The notes: a model not told the origin generated them from the sequence alone. DNA of 64,000 nucleotides from Paenibacillus pinistramenti (GCF_005869875.1 NZ_VAWG01000015.1:24236-88235); one strand, 5' to 3'. Shown: positions 1 through 8,430, numbered from the stretch's first letter. A program made the numbers and translations.

Positions 1-1
1 T

Positions 2-712
2 TTTACCGTTCCTTCACCTTATGAGGTCCGTCATGTCATCCACGCAAAATCCATCACTCGCGAATGGGAAACCTTCGGCTTTATTCTGGAAGCCCCCGAG
101 GAGCTGATCCTCGCTTTCCGCGGAACCGTCTCCACAACCAACTGGATTGCGGATATGCTGGCCTCGCAGAAGAGATTTAAGTACATTAAAGAGCCTGTCC
201 TGACTCACCGCGGCTTTACTTCCATCTATGCTTCGGCGCGGGATGAGCTGCTCGCCGCCCTTGCCAGGCTGCCTTCCGGCAAACCGCTGTTCATTACGGG
301 CCATAGTCTCGGAGCTGCTCTTGCTGCGCTGGGCGCCTTGGATATCGCTGTCAACAGCGCTTTTAAGCATCCGTTTCTGTATACCTATGGTTCGCCGCGT
401 GTCGGGGATCCTTCCTTTGCCAAAGTCTTCGGGAAATACGTCCAAAGCAGCTGGCGGTTCGCCAACAGCTTTGATGTCGTTACATTAGCGCCTCCAACCG
501 TCTACAAGCTTCCGAAACGGGAAAAGAGGTATTATTACAGCCATGTCCAAACGCTTTCGCCCATGTCTTTTCTAAACGGCGCTGTCGGCTCCAACCATGT
601 TATCGGCAGTTATTTCAGCGAGCTCTCCAAACAGGATCCGAACTTTGCAAAGACTTTACAACTGCTGTATCCGGGCTTTTGCCCGACTGATGTTCTAATT
701 GAAATTCCGTGA
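2..712 (+). CDS. Class 3 lipase family protein (5' end cut off)
   Basis: Alpha/beta-hydrolase of the class 3 (triacylglycerol lipase-like) family, expected to cleave ester bonds of lipids. The reading frame is already open at base 2, so the true start lies left of the window. Visible landmarks: FRGT at 116-127, typical of the oxyanion strand; the nucleophile elbow GHSLGAA with its Ser codon at 305-307; an FDVV segment with the likely catalytic Asp at 473-475; and SNHV with the likely catalytic His at 596-598. No signal peptide is visible in the part present, so localisation is open. It faces a leftward lipoprotein gene and shares no operon within the window. Family call is firm; substrate is unknown. 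Confidence 0.88.
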   Translation, partial: FTVPSPYEVRHVIHAKSITREWETFGFILEAPEELILAFRGTVSTTNWIADMLASQKRFKYIKEPVLTHRGFTSIYASARDELLAALARLPSGKPLFITGHSLGAALAALGALDIAVNSAFKHPFLYTYGSPRVGDPSFAKVFGKYVQSSWRFANSFDVVTLAPPTVYKLPKREKRYYYSHVQTLSPMSFLNGAVGSNHVIGSYFSELSKQDPNFAKTLQLLYPGFCPTDVLIEIP

Positions 713-723
713 TCAAAAATGAA

Positions 724-772
724 AAAAGCCTGCAGACCCGCCGCTCTGATGAGCATTCAGGTCCACAGGCTT
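724..772 (-). terminator. Intrinsic terminator of the lipoprotein gene
   Basis: Arms AAGCCTGCAGACC and GGTCCACAGGCTT pair with two mismatches. On the minus strand the stem is followed by a T run (AAAAAA on the plus strand at 720-725), so it ends transcription of the leftward gene at 807-1418. Confidence 0.7.
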
Positions 773-806
773 CCGGCGGTTCAGCCGCCAGCAACTATGA
801 TTTGAC

Positions 807-1418
807 TTATTCTTTGACTTCGTTTGCGCCGGTCAGTTTACCGTCGAGAACAGCTGTTTTTTGCAGATCAGCGCTCTTGAAGTAGAGGTTGCCGTCGATG
901 GTAGCTGTTTTGTCAAGTGTAAATCCGTTTGCTTCTACGTATACGTCGCCTTTAACTGTGCCGCCTTGAACTTTGAAGTTTTCACTTTGTACAGTCAATT
1001 TAGGTACAGTCAGTGTGTAGGTAGCTGTGATGTTGTGGTCTTCATCCTGGGAATAAAGCGCAAGCTTGCGGTAAATGGCATTAGCAGAATCGCCTTTATC
1101 ATGGAACTCGCCAGATACGACAACTTCTTGGTCAACTGTAAGGTCATTCAGAATCGCTACGATCCAGTTCCCTTTATCGCTGACGGCACTAATAAAAGCG
1201 TCCGCTTGGTTTACGATGGAAGCTGTTGTAACAGCATCAGTTGCCTCAGCGCTTGCACTTGTATTGGCACTTGCGCTTGTATTAGCACTTGCGCTTGTGT
1301 TTGCACTTGCGTTTGCGCTCGTGTTAGCCGCGTTATCGTTGTTATTTGAGCCGCAGCCTGCAAGCAGAGCTGCTGCCATTCCCATTACTACCAAACCTTT
1401 TGCTACTTTCATTTTCAT
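807..1418 (-). CDS. Lipoprotein with ANTSAS repeats, possible beta-helical C-terminus
   Basis: Secreted lipoprotein of 203 residues: a lysine-bearing signal peptide ends in the lipobox LLAGC, followed by an Asn/Ala/Ser/Thr-rich stretch (about residues 25-60) with three near-perfect ANTSAS repeats, an obvious flexible linker. The rest is a soluble domain. Its last 60 residues show short repeats of the GTVKGDVYVEANG / TIDGNLYFKSAD type, reminiscent of bactofilin-like beta-helix rungs, but I would not assign that family. Start: ATG at 1418 sits only two bases after GGGGG; the in-frame ATG at 1412 has better spacing, so the protein may begin MKVAKG. Function unknown; monocistronic with its own terminator. 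Confidence 0.75.
   Translation of the reverse strand: MKMKVAKGLVVMGMAAALLAGCGSNNNDNAANTSANASANTSASANTSASANTSASAEATDAVTTASIVNQADAFISAVSDKGNWIVAILNDLTVDQEVVVSGEFHDKGDSANAIYRKLALYSQDEDHNITATYTLTVPKLTVQSENFKVQGGTVKGDVYVEANGFTLDKTATIDGNLYFKSADLQKTAVLDGKLTGANEVKE
1254..1325. repeat. 18-bp coding tandem repeat in the lipoprotein linker
   Basis: Degenerate 18-bp units of the CACTTGCGCTTGTRTTRG type encode the ANTSAS linker. Copies differ mainly at third codon positions, so the peptide is better conserved than the DNA. Confidence 0.75.
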
Positions 1419-1504
1419 TTCCCCCTTAGTGATGTTTATGAGTGAATTATAAATAGCGGAGGCCCTTTAAGTATGTGATTTTTTTCACCAATAGTGTAAA
1501 AAAA

Positions 1505-1531
1505 TGCTCACAGGCTGAAAACCTGTGAGCA
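1505..1531 (-). terminator. Strong intrinsic terminator after the AAA/TPR operon
   Basis: Perfect 10-bp stem TGCTCACAGG / CCTGTGAGCA with a 7-base loop, followed on the minus strand by seven T residues. It lies 11 bases after the TPR gene's stop. Confidence 0.92.
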
Positions 1532-1542
1532 ATGGGAGCTGA

Positions 1543-2415
1543 TCAGCGCCTGCGCCTCCATCCAAACACCTTAACATGGACGATGAGTTTGGACAGCCAA
1601 TGGGCAAGCACATACAGGAGGATAAAAACTATGACCAGCGGCCTGAACAGGAGCCAGGCAGCAGCCCAGATGAGAAACAGCTGCCAGCCCTTCAGCCTGC
1701 GGATCCACTTGGACGGCCAAAGAAAGACCCGGAACAGCTTATGGTTCTGCTGGAGCGCCTCCAGATATTCGTCCTGAAATTGTCTGCTGTCCGGGTTAAG
1801 CCGAACCGCGCTGCGGATATAAGTCTCCCTCAGCTTGAAGTCGCCCCGCCGTCCTGCCGCCCAAGCCAGATAGAGGAGGACATAGGGCATTTCAGCGCCG
1901 TATCTGAGGGCCTCGCGCTCCAGTTCGCGAGAAGCCCCGTCTTTGCCCAGCAGAGCTTCCGTATAGCTGAGCGTGGCCAGGTACAGCGGAGCTTCCGGCT
2001 GAAGCTCCAGCGCTCTGACCAGCTCTTCTTTCGCCTCATGAAAGCGCGCCTTCTTGTTCAGGCGGTTTGCCTGCAGGAAATAATAATGCGCTTCATAAGG
2101 GTCTACCCGGAGTGCTTCCTGCAGAGCTGACTGGAACGACGATTCATTATCGGTTTCGTAATAGACATTCACCCTTACAAACCAGGCAAGCTGTTCCTCC
2201 GGATTCCGGCGCAGCGCTTCCGAAGCCCAGTGCAGCGCTTTCTCGTATTCACTCATCAGCAAATAAATATGAGCGATCATGGCAAATACATCCGGATCCT
2301 CCGGTTCCAGCTTCAGCAGTTCCTGGGCTTCGGCCAGCGCCTCCTTGTATCTCTGCCACTGAATGAGCTGCTGGACGGCCGTATAACCGGCCTGGTAAGC
2401 CTCTTGTTCATGCAC
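1543..2415 (-). CDS. Tetratricopeptide repeat protein with C-terminal membrane segments
   Basis: Protein of 290 residues. Residues about 5-220 are TPR-like helical hairpins (for example the unit LLKLEPEDPDVFAMIAHIYL followed by EKALHWASEALRRNPEE), a scaffold for protein-protein binding. Residues about 235-280 form one long or two short hydrophobic segments (LFLIWAAAWLLF and LVIVFILLYVLAHWL) ending in GWRRRR, so the TPR domain is probably held at the cytoplasmic membrane face by a C-terminal anchor. It follows the AAA+ ATPase gene by 40 bases in the same direction and shares its terminator, which suggests that it tethers or feeds substrates to the ATPase. No named family recognised. Confidence 0.82.
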   Translation of the reverse strand: MHEQEAYQAGYTAVQQLIQWQRYKEALAEAQELLKLEPEDPDVFAMIAHIYLLMSEYEKALHWASEALRRNPEEQLAWFVRVNVYYETDNESSFQSALQEALRVDPYEAHYYFLQANRLNKKARFHEAKEELVRALELQPEAPLYLATLSYTEALLGKDGASRELEREALRYGAEMPYVLLYLAWAAGRRGDFKLRETYIRSAVRLNPDSRQFQDEYLEALQQNHKLFRVFLWPSKWIRRLKGWQLFLIWAAAWLLFRPLVIVFILLYVLAHWLSKLIVHVKVFGWRRRR

Positions 2416-2455
2416 CTGGCTCTCTCTCCTCTCTCCCTTCAGGCTCTTCCTCTTG

Positions 2456-3415
2456 CTACTTCACTCCATGTTTCTTCGCGTAATCAAGTACAGTCTGATA
2501 GTCCTTGTTCACGTCACTGAAGGTGGCATAATTTCTGGCAGTTGCAAACCATTCAAGGGTTGTCGCTTTGCGTGATTTAGCCGCTTTCTTCAAATCTTCA
2601 TTCGTAATCGGCTCGATATTCCCGGATTCAAATGTCCGTTCCATTGCCGATTCCACTGCGTCCTTCACCACCTGCTCCAGGTCAGCGCCGGAGAACAGCT
2701 TTGTCTCTGCCGCGATTCTGGCCAGGTTCAAGGCCTCAACCGGTTTGCCGGCCAGCTTCAGCTCCAGAATGGTCTCGCGTTCAGCTTCCTCCGGAGGCGG
2801 TACAAAGATCAGGTGGTTGAACCTGCCCGGCCGCCGCAGTGCAGAATCGAGATACCAGGGAGTATTGGTCGCTCCGATAACAAATACCTGTTCATTATGG
2901 GCCTGCAGCCCGTCGAGCTCCAGCAGCAGCTGGTTGACAAGCATCCGGTCATGATGCTGGCGCATTTGATGACGGCTTCCGCCCATGGCGTCGAGCTCGT
3001 CGATGAAGATCACGCACGGCTTGCTTTCTCTGGCCTTCTCAAAAATATCATGCAAATTATGCTCGCTTTGCCCGGCATACATGGACAGAATGGCCTGCAG
3101 CTCAATGTGCAGGAAATTAGCGTCGATTTCGCCTGCTACAGCGCGTGCGAGGAACGTCTTCCCGCAGCCGGGAGGCCCGTAGAGAAGCAGGCTTCCTCCG
3201 GCTTCTTTCCCGTATGCGGCGAATATTTCCGGCTGCTTTAATGGCAAGATAAAGTTCATGCGGATCTTCTTCTTGACTTCCTCCAAGCCGCCGACATCAC
3301 GGAACGTCTCCTGAGGCTTCTCCGATTCGACCAGCGACTGGTCTTCTTTGCTGAAAGTAATAAGCTTTAGCTTCTTGCGCCTTTGATCGGCAATATCATC
3401 GCGATCGGACATCAT
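2456..3415 (-). CDS. AAA+ ATPase (single AAA module)
   Basis: Single-ring AAA ATPase of 319 residues. Order: charged N-terminus, VGGLEEVKKKI lead-in, Walker A GPPGCGKT (about residues 80-87), Walker B VIFIDELDAMG (about 135-145), second region of homology ATNTPWYLDSALRRPGRF with two Arg fingers (about 182-199), and a helical lid containing FSGADLEQVVKDA. The module resembles those of FtsH/Vps4-type unfoldases, but no protease domain or recognisable substrate domain is attached. Start: an ATG at 3457 is possible, but AAGGGAG at 3421-3427 points to the ATG pair at 3415 or 3412. Probably works with the TPR membrane protein immediately downstream. Biological target unknown. Confidence 0.88.
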   Translation of the reverse strand: MMSDRDDIADQRRKKLKLITFSKEDQSLVESEKPQETFRDVGGLEEVKKKIRMNFILPLKQPEIFAAYGKEAGGSLLLYGPPGCGKTFLARAVAGEIDANFLHIELQAILSMYAGQSEHNLHDIFEKARESKPCVIFIDELDAMGGSRHQMRQHHDRMLVNQLLLELDGLQAHNEQVFVIGATNTPWYLDSALRRPGRFNHLIFVPPPEEAERETILELKLAGKPVEALNLARIAAETKLFSGADLEQVVKDAVESAMERTFESGNIEPITNEDLKKAAKSRKATTLEWFATARNYATFSDVNKDYQTVLDYAKKHGVK

Positions 3416-3601
3416 GTTCTCTCCCTTATTCGAACATCGGCATGATATTCGTATCATTTGGTATGATTAAGGCGTGCAGCTGATTCGTGCCGCGTACACG
3501 CCATAGTTTACCATATTCCAGTAGATTACTGCTTCCCAATGAGGGTAATTCAATGAATAAGGCTCTAATCCACTTACTACGACTAGAAAAGGACGAACGC
3601 T

Positions 3602-4597
3602 ATGAACCTCAATCCGCTACATGATCTGCTGTCTCCTGTTAACCTCAGAAGCTGTCTGATCAGCCGCCGGGGCGAGCTGGTCTATGAGCAGTACAGAAGA
3701 CCGCAAACGGCCCGCGAAACGGCCAAGATCAATTCCTGTACCAAAAGCATTCTGTCCTCGCTGCTGTGTATAGCCATGGACCGGGGGCTGCTGCCGGAGC
3801 CGCATACTCCTGCGTCAGATTTCTTTCCCAAGCTCGCCCATTCGGAGGACTCCCGCAAACGAAGCCTTACTCTTGGACACTTGTTAACGATGACTGCAGG
3901 CTTTGAATGGACCGAATTCGGAGGACCGAATTCATTCCCGCACATGACGCGCACCTCCAATTGGATCGACTATGTGCTGGAGCATCCTCTTGCGGATGAG
4001 CCCGGAACGAAGATGGTCTACAATTCCGGCGTTTCCCAAATGCTCTCCACGATTCTGGCTCAGGCGGCCGGTATGCCTGTCGCAGAGTTTGCCGAGAAGA
4101 ACCTGTTCGGGCCCCTGGACATCACGTCCTATGAATGGGAGACCGATCCGCAGGGCGTCCATACCGGCGGGTTTGGGCTTAAGCTGCGTCCCTCAGACAT
4201 GCTGAAGTTCGGCCAATTATTTCTGCAGGAAGGACGCTGGAAAGACCGGCAGCTCCTCTCCCCTGAGCTTGTGAAGAAATCCGTGACGCCTTATATCACC
4301 GTCAATGAGCCCTGGCGCGGGCATTACAGCTGGCACTGGTGGGCAGATACGTTTGAAGAACAGACAGAGCAAGATACAGAACCGGCTTTATCCTTTGATT
4401 ACTTCTATGCCCGGGGATTCGGCGGGCAGTTCATTCACATTATCCCGTCTATGGAGATGGTTGTCGTCTTGACTCATGATAATCGGAAAAATAGCAAATA
4501 TCCGGATGTGTTCCGTTCCTATATTGCCCCGCTGCTGCTTGAACAGCCCGGCAGCTCTGCCCTTAAGCCGGCTGCCCCGGTGAACCGGATCAGCTGA
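3602..4597 (+). CDS. Serine hydrolase, class C beta-lactamase fold
   Basis: Penicillin-binding-protein / class C beta-lactamase superfamily enzyme of 331 residues. The SxxK motif is S45-C-T-K48, the second motif is Y140-N-S142, and the late RGFGGQ segment occupies the third-motif position. HTGGFGLKLRPSDMLKFGQL is typical of the 6-aminohexanoate-dimer hydrolase/EstB-like branch. There is no signal peptide, so a cytoplasmic esterase or amidase is likelier than a drug-inactivating beta-lactamase. The 3' end overlaps the convergent kinase-like gene by 8 bases. Family is sure; substrate cannot be told. Confidence 0.9.
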   Translation: MNLNPLHDLLSPVNLRSCLISRRGELVYEQYRRPQTARETAKINSCTKSILSSLLCIAMDRGLLPEPHTPASDFFPKLAHSEDSRKRSLTLGHLLTMTAGFEWTEFGGPNSFPHMTRTSNWIDYVLEHPLADEPGTKMVYNSGVSQMLSTILAQAAGMPVAEFAEKNLFGPLDITSYEWETDPQGVHTGGFGLKLRPSDMLKFGQLFLQEGRWKDRQLLSPELVKKSVTPYITVNEPWRGHYSWHWWADTFEEQTEQDTEPALSFDYFYARGFGGQFIHIIPSMEMVVVLTHDNRKNSKYPDVFRSYIAPLLLEQPGSSALKPAAPVNRIS

Positions 4598-5702
4598 GTG
4601 CTGTTTGAAGCAAAAATCGCCCGGCCGCTTCCTCAATCCGGCGGCGGCTGGCCTCCAGGCGGTTCAAACTGGCTGACAGCAGGCGAATCTGCTGCTGTAG
4701 GACATCAGGGCCGTCTGTTCCGTTCCAATACCGGCTTAAGAAATGAAGGAACACATCAACAGACCTTAGAGCAATTAAGACAGGGATAGCCTGGATTTCT
4801 TCCGGGCTGTATCTGACCCGCTCGCCATATCCCCGGCAGAACTCCTCCATAGCCTCCTGCCCAGTCTGGCCTACATCGCCGCTGGCCTGTCCATCCCCGC
4901 CTTCTTTCTTCCCTACTTCGCCGTCTTCCCCATCATCGCGTCCGTCTTCCAGAAGACCTGCCAGCACCACCGCAGGCTCCATGACTGCAGCATCCCGGGT
5001 ACAGAATTCAAAATCCAGCAGAGCCGCAATGTGCCGGGGCTCCTGCTCCTTCACAAGCAGATTGGAATAATTCAAGTCGCCGTGCACGAGCTGCTGCGGC
5101 AGCTGCTCCAGTCCGCCAAGGCGGGAGCACACATCCACCCAGGCCTTCTCCAATACGGCGAGCGGCTCCTTCAGCGCCCAGAACGGTTCTGGCGGATGCA
5201 TGCAAAAGGCGTGCACGGATTCCGGCGTGCAGTCCGGATAGGCTTTGAGAAGATCATAGTAAGGACTGTAAACCGGAGCAAGTCCGATTGCTTCTTCCGC
5301 TGCAGCCAGCGATACAGCCAGTTCACCGGCAGCTTGTCCGAACGAATAGGCACAGCGGATATCTCCGTCCTTTGCCGGCAGGCCCTCTATGTATTGAAAC
5401 AGGCAGGCGTAGCGTTCGCTTCCGTCGTCTAGACGGAGGAAGGTTTCACCTGTTAAGGCTGCTACGGGAACCGGGGTTTGAACAGACAGCCCCGCCTGGT
5501 GCAGCGCGGCAAGAACCGCGTGCTCAAATTTGATCCGGGCGGGGTCGCGGTGGGTTTCGTACAACCTCAGCACGGCTGCCGTGCTGCCGGATTCTTTTTT
5601 AATCAGCCAGGTCGAATTGTTCCATCCGCCTTCCCTGCGCTCCGGCGTTCCCCTCCATTCCCTCCCATATTGCTCCAGCAGCTGCTCCAGATGTTTGTGC
5701 AT
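4590..5702 (-). CDS. Aminoglycoside phosphotransferase-family kinase
   Basis: APH/choline-kinase fold protein of about 370 residues. The catalytic loop LVHGDLNYSNLLV and the metal-binding ALLDFEFC are intact, so ATP-dependent phosphotransfer is likely; the family covers homoserine, choline, sugar and drug kinases, so resistance should not be assumed. Between the metal motif and the last helices lies an unusual Asp/Glu/Gly-rich insert (GRDDGEDGEVGKKEGGDG). Start: upstream in-frame ATGs at 5735 and 5729 exist, but AAAGGA seven bases before the ATG at 5702 is the best ribosome site; the upstream ATG lies in a 13-bp duplication. Confidence 0.83.
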   Translation of the reverse strand: MHKHLEQLLEQYGREWRGTPERREGGWNNSTWLIKKESGSTAAVLRLYETHRDPARIKFEHAVLAALHQAGLSVQTPVPVAALTGETFLRLDDGSERYACLFQYIEGLPAKDGDIRCAYSFGQAAGELAVSLAAAEEAIGLAPVYSPYYDLLKAYPDCTPESVHAFCMHPPEPFWALKEPLAVLEKAWVDVCSRLGGLEQLPQQLVHGDLNYSNLLVKEQEPRHIAALLDFEFCTRDAAVMEPAVVLAGLLEDGRDDGEDGEVGKKEGGDGQASGDVGQTGQEAMEEFCRGYGERVRYSPEEIQAIPVLIALRSVDVFLHFLSRYWNGTDGPDVLQQQIRLLSASLNRLEASRRRIEEAAGRFLLQTALS

Positions 5703-5732
5703 CCTGTCATCCTTTCCGATTGGTCTCATTTC

Positions 5733-5758
5733 CATTATTTCATTCCATTATTTCATTC
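5733..5758. repeat. 13-bp tandem duplication at the kinase gene start
   Basis: CATTATTTCATTC occurs twice head to tail, followed by a partial third copy. On the minus strand each unit carries an ATG, so the duplication shuffles candidate starts upstream of the kinase gene. Confidence 0.85.
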
Positions 5759-5778
5759 CCATTATATAACAAAGGGCA

Positions 5779-5806
5779 ATAAAGAAGCCCGTCTTCGCAG
5801 ACAGGC
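5779..5806 (-). terminator. Probable terminator of the metallophosphoesterase gene
   Basis: GCCCGTCT-tcgc-AGACAGGC forms a stem with one mismatch and a stable UUCG-like tetraloop on one strand; the minus strand continues with TTCTTTATT. Confidence 0.6.
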
Positions 5807-5817
5807 AGGCGCAGCGG

Positions 5818-6777
5818 CTATAGGTCGATTGTGAACTCATCTTTAGCCGGATACTGGGCTGGGGAATAATAGTTATAGCGGTCTAAGTAGGGTGAGTAGG
5901 TTTTGACAAAGACCTTCTGCTGTTTCAGGTCAAACTGGAGCAGCCGGATGAATCCCTCGCCGCCCTTTCTCGCTTCCTGGTAGTCAGCCAGCATCTGAAA
6001 CACTTTGCGGTCCTGATGCCCGTCATGGTTGTCATCCAGCTCGTCGACCTTCAGCTGCGAATTGTGATAATGGCCGCATAATACAGCAAACACATTCCGG
6101 TTCGGAACGACGACATCCTTGTAAATCCTGTCTGCAACCGGTGAGCGCGTGCCATCCGCCAGCAGGTATTCGTGGAAGGCCAAAATGGCTTTCCTGTCCT
6201 TATTTTTGGCCAGCACCTTATTCATCCAGCTGATCTCTTTGGAACCGACTCCCCAGCCCATATAGACGACGATCAGCTTCTCGGCTCCGGCGTTGATCAA
6301 ATCATAATGTCCCTTATTGTTATCGTAGGATTTGCCGAAGACGCCATTTTTCTTGAAGCGGCCGGCCCCAAACCATTTGTAGTAATTGACGCCCGTCCGG
6401 CTCCCTTCTCCGACATCGTGGTTCCCTGCGAGCACGCCATAAGGAATCTTCGCTCCATCCAGCACCTTCATGGCAAGATCCGCCTTCTCCCACTGGGTAT
6501 CTTCATTCCAGTGATTTACAATATCGCCTGTGTGGATGACATATTTAATATTCTGGTCACTCTGATGCAGCGCCGTCCAGTTCACAATGGAATTGTAGAT
6601 CTCGGGATAGCTCTCCGAGTAATACTGGGTATCGGACATCCAGACGAATGAGAAATCAAATGGGCGGTCCGGATGCTCTTCAGCCTCAGCCTGCACAGGG
6701 ACGTTCAGCCCCATGACGAAACAAAGAGACAGTACGGCGATTCTGTACACTGCTTTCTTCAAAAGAAATCTGTTCAT
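5818..6777 (-). CDS. Secreted calcineurin-like metallophosphoesterase
   Basis: Metallophosphoesterase of 319 residues with a signal peptide (hydrophobic core about residues 11-28, likely cut after VQA at 28-30), so it acts outside the membrane. Metal-binding blocks in order: MSDTQ (D49, with Gln in place of the usual His at 51), HTGDIVNHW (D85), AGNHD (N119, H120), AFHEY and CGHYHNSQ near the C-terminus. The DTQ variant is common in secreted phosphoesterases. Substrate unknown: phosphodiester, nucleotide or teichoic-acid-like substrates are possible. It stands alone, with its own promoter region and a modest terminator. Confidence 0.9.
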   Translation of the reverse strand: MNRFLLKKAVYRIAVLSLCFVMGLNVPVQAEAEEHPDRPFDFSFVWMSDTQYYSESYPEIYNSIVNWTALHQSDQNIKYVIHTGDIVNHWNEDTQWEKADLAMKVLDGAKIPYGVLAGNHDVGEGSRTGVNYYKWFGAGRFKKNGVFGKSYDNNKGHYDLINAGAEKLIVVYMGWGVGSKEISWMNKVLAKNKDRKAILAFHEYLLADGTRSPVADRIYKDVVVPNRNVFAVLCGHYHNSQLKVDELDDNHDGHQDRKVFQMLADYQEARKGGEGFIRLLQFDLKQQKVFVKTYSPYLDRYNYYSPAQYPAKDEFTIDL

Positions 6778-6954
6778 CGTTCTATTGCCCCCAGTTGGTC
6801 TAGTCTTAGGTCGAGTTTAGATCTAGCGTGCGGTCGTCTGTTTATCATTTTCCAAATGTAGAAAAATTAATCGGACTGCGCCATTAGAGGGCGGTTCAGG
6901 TTCAGTTCAGGGAACGGTTCAGGTCCTGGTTTGATTGCCCGCAACAAAGCAAAA

Positions 6955-6982
6955 CAGGCTGTCCCCCAGAGGGAACAGCCTG
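6955..6982 (-). terminator. Terminator of the OhrR-like regulator gene
   Basis: CAGGCTGTCCC pairs with GGGAACAGCCTG (one bulged A); the minus strand continues into TTTTGCTTTG. It lies 30 bases after the regulator's stop. Confidence 0.82.
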
Positions 6983-7012
6983 CCGCACTAATCCATTTAT
7001 TGAAATTCTTAA

Positions 7013-7459
7013 TTAAACCTGCTTCTCGGCACTTTGTTGAACGACATGTTCCGAAAGCATCTTGATCGTTTCATTTAACTCCTGCAGCTTCTTCAGATCC
7101 AGGGAACTGGAAGAGATCAGCGACAAAGGAATGCACATTGCGTCCTTCTTCAGCGCTTCTCCGTTCTCTGTCAGCTTGATCATGACTACCCGTTCGTCCT
7201 GCTTCAAGCGCTCACGATTGATTAAATGGTTCGCTTCCATCCGCTTAAGCAGCGGCGTCAAGGTCCCGGTGTCCAAATCCAGTTCCTCTCCCAGCTCCTT
7301 AACGGAGCATTCGCCTCGCTCCCAGAGGACAAGCAGCACCAAATATTGAGGATAGGTGATCCCCAGCTTCTCCAGCATCGGGCGGTACATCCGTGAAATG
7401 GCTCTTGAGCAGGAATATAATGAAAAACACAAATGGTCTTTAAGTTTAAGCTCGTTCAA
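7013..7459 (-). CDS. ohrR: OhrR-like MarR-family peroxide sensor
   Basis: Winged-helix MarR repressor of about 148 residues, very close to organic-hydroperoxide sensor OhrR: KLKDHLCFSLYSCSR contains the reactive peroxidatic Cys position (LCF) and the conserved Tyr; ITYPQYLVLLVLWE and LDLDTGTLTPLLKRM are the family's dimer and recognition-helix signatures. Two further Cys (in YSCSR and AMCIPLSL) leave open a two-Cys oxidation mechanism. Start: a TTG at 7459 preceded by GGGGAGGG fits the alignment better than the TTG at 7480. The usual partner, the peroxidase Ohr, is not next to it. The gene has its own promoter and probably represses itself. Confidence 0.85.
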   Translation of the reverse strand: MNELKLKDHLCFSLYSCSRAISRMYRPMLEKLGITYPQYLVLLVLWERGECSVKELGEELDLDTGTLTPLLKRMEANHLINRERLKQDERVVMIKLTENGEALKKDAMCIPLSLISSSSLDLKKLQELNETIKMLSEHVVQQSAEKQV

Positions 7460-7557
7460 ACCTGATCCCTCCCCGCGCAAAGCTTGCTCTTGATGACTTT
7501 AAGAACTAAAAACAGCGTAATTAAACAGCTTTTTCCGATTACATCGTGCGCAACGAA

Positions 7558-7605
7558 AATATAACCTAATGTGATTATATTGTCAACAACTTATTTAACA
7601 TTAGG
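7558..7605 (-). promoter_or_regulatory. ohrR promoter with overlapping operator dyad
   Basis: On the minus strand: -35 TTGACA (7586-7581), 17-base spacer, -10 TATATT (7563-7558). The -35 sits within TTGTTGACAA, and a dyad CCTAATGT (7565-7572) / ACATTAGG (7598-7605) brackets it, one arm inside the spacer. This is the expected geometry for autorepression by a MarR dimer. Confidence 0.8.
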
Positions 7606-7686
7606 GATACCCCGGCGCTGTGGTTTTTGGCCAGCTTAGCATGTGGAGAAACGTTCGGGATTATGCTTGTGGTTAAGCTTCACTGC

Positions 7687-8430
7687 TCACTCTCCTGCAG
7701 CAAACAGCTTCCGGATCTCCTCGTAAGCTTCATGCGTGCCAATGTCATAAATCCCGCCATCCGCGCTGTAAGCACGGACGTCCTTCTGACGGACAAGCCA
7801 TTCCGGAAAATGGCTGGGCGAATCGGGGCTGTTGCCTTCTTCCAGATAGTCCGCAACCAGCTTCAGCGTCTCTTTCTTGTACAGATAAAGCGCGTATACG
7901 CCGATATTGGAGCGGGGCTCGGCCGGTTTCTCTACCAGCGCAGTCACCCTGCCGAGCTCATCGACTTCCGCTACCCCGATGCTTCTCAGCTCCTCCAGAT
8001 CATTCGTCGGCTTGACCAGCAGGCAGTCCCGGTCCACAGCGTAGAAGTAATCCACATACGGCTCAAGCTCAAACGAAAATACATTGTCACCGGCCAGCAC
8101 AAACAAATCGTCCTGCAGCTGTTCCTGTTCGATCACAAACTGCAGATCTCCGATGGCGCCCCGTTTATCCTCCACAGAGGTTGTTCCATCGTCAATAATC
8201 TTTATTTCTTTGCCGGATTCCCGGCCTGCCAGCCACTCTTCAAACAGCCCCGCATATTTATGATTGGTCACAATCAAAATTTGGGTGACAGACGCCAGCT
8301 TCTCCAGCTTCTCTACAATTAGATCCAATACGACTGCATTCTCCGACACCGGAAGCAGCGCTTTAGGCTTGTTCACTGTAAGCGGATAAAGCCGGGTGGC
8401 GTATCCTGCCGCTAATATTAATGCTTTCAT
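7687..8430 (-). CDS. Sugar-phosphate nucleotidyltransferase
   Basis: NTP-transferase family enzyme of 247 residues: LILAAGYATRL...KPKALLPV is the nucleotide-binding signature, LVLAGDN-like FVLAGDNVF supplies the metal Asp, and EKPAEPRSNIGVYALYL is the sugar-phosphate loop. It should join a sugar-1-phosphate or choline-phosphate-like substrate to an NTP. Closest in layout to glucose-1-phosphate thymidylyl/uridylyltransferases, but shorter and with no sugar-modifying genes nearby, so the product is not assignable. Start: ATG at 8430 with AGGGAGGAG seven bases upstream; the frame is open further to 8487 without a site. Followed by the ohrR promoter region. Confidence 0.86.
   Translation of the reverse strand: MKALILAAGYATRLYPLTVNKPKALLPVSENAVVLDLIVEKLEKLASVTQILIVTNHKYAGLFEEWLAGRESGKEIKIIDDGTTSVEDKRGAIGDLQFVIEQEQLQDDLFVLAGDNVFSFELEPYVDYFYAVDRDCLLVKPTNDLEELRSIGVAEVDELGRVTALVEKPAEPRSNIGVYALYLYKKETLKLVADYLEEGNSPDSPSHFPEWLVRQKDVRAYSADGGIYDIGTHEAYEEIRKLFAAGE

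Noticed and set aside
3602..4597. Secreted beta-lactamase
   Set aside because: Fold motifs fit, but there is no signal peptide, so a periplasm/outside drug target is unlikely.
4590..5702. Aminoglycoside resistance gene
   Set aside because: Motifs only show the APH kinase fold; no resistance context, and most such chromosomal genes act on metabolites.
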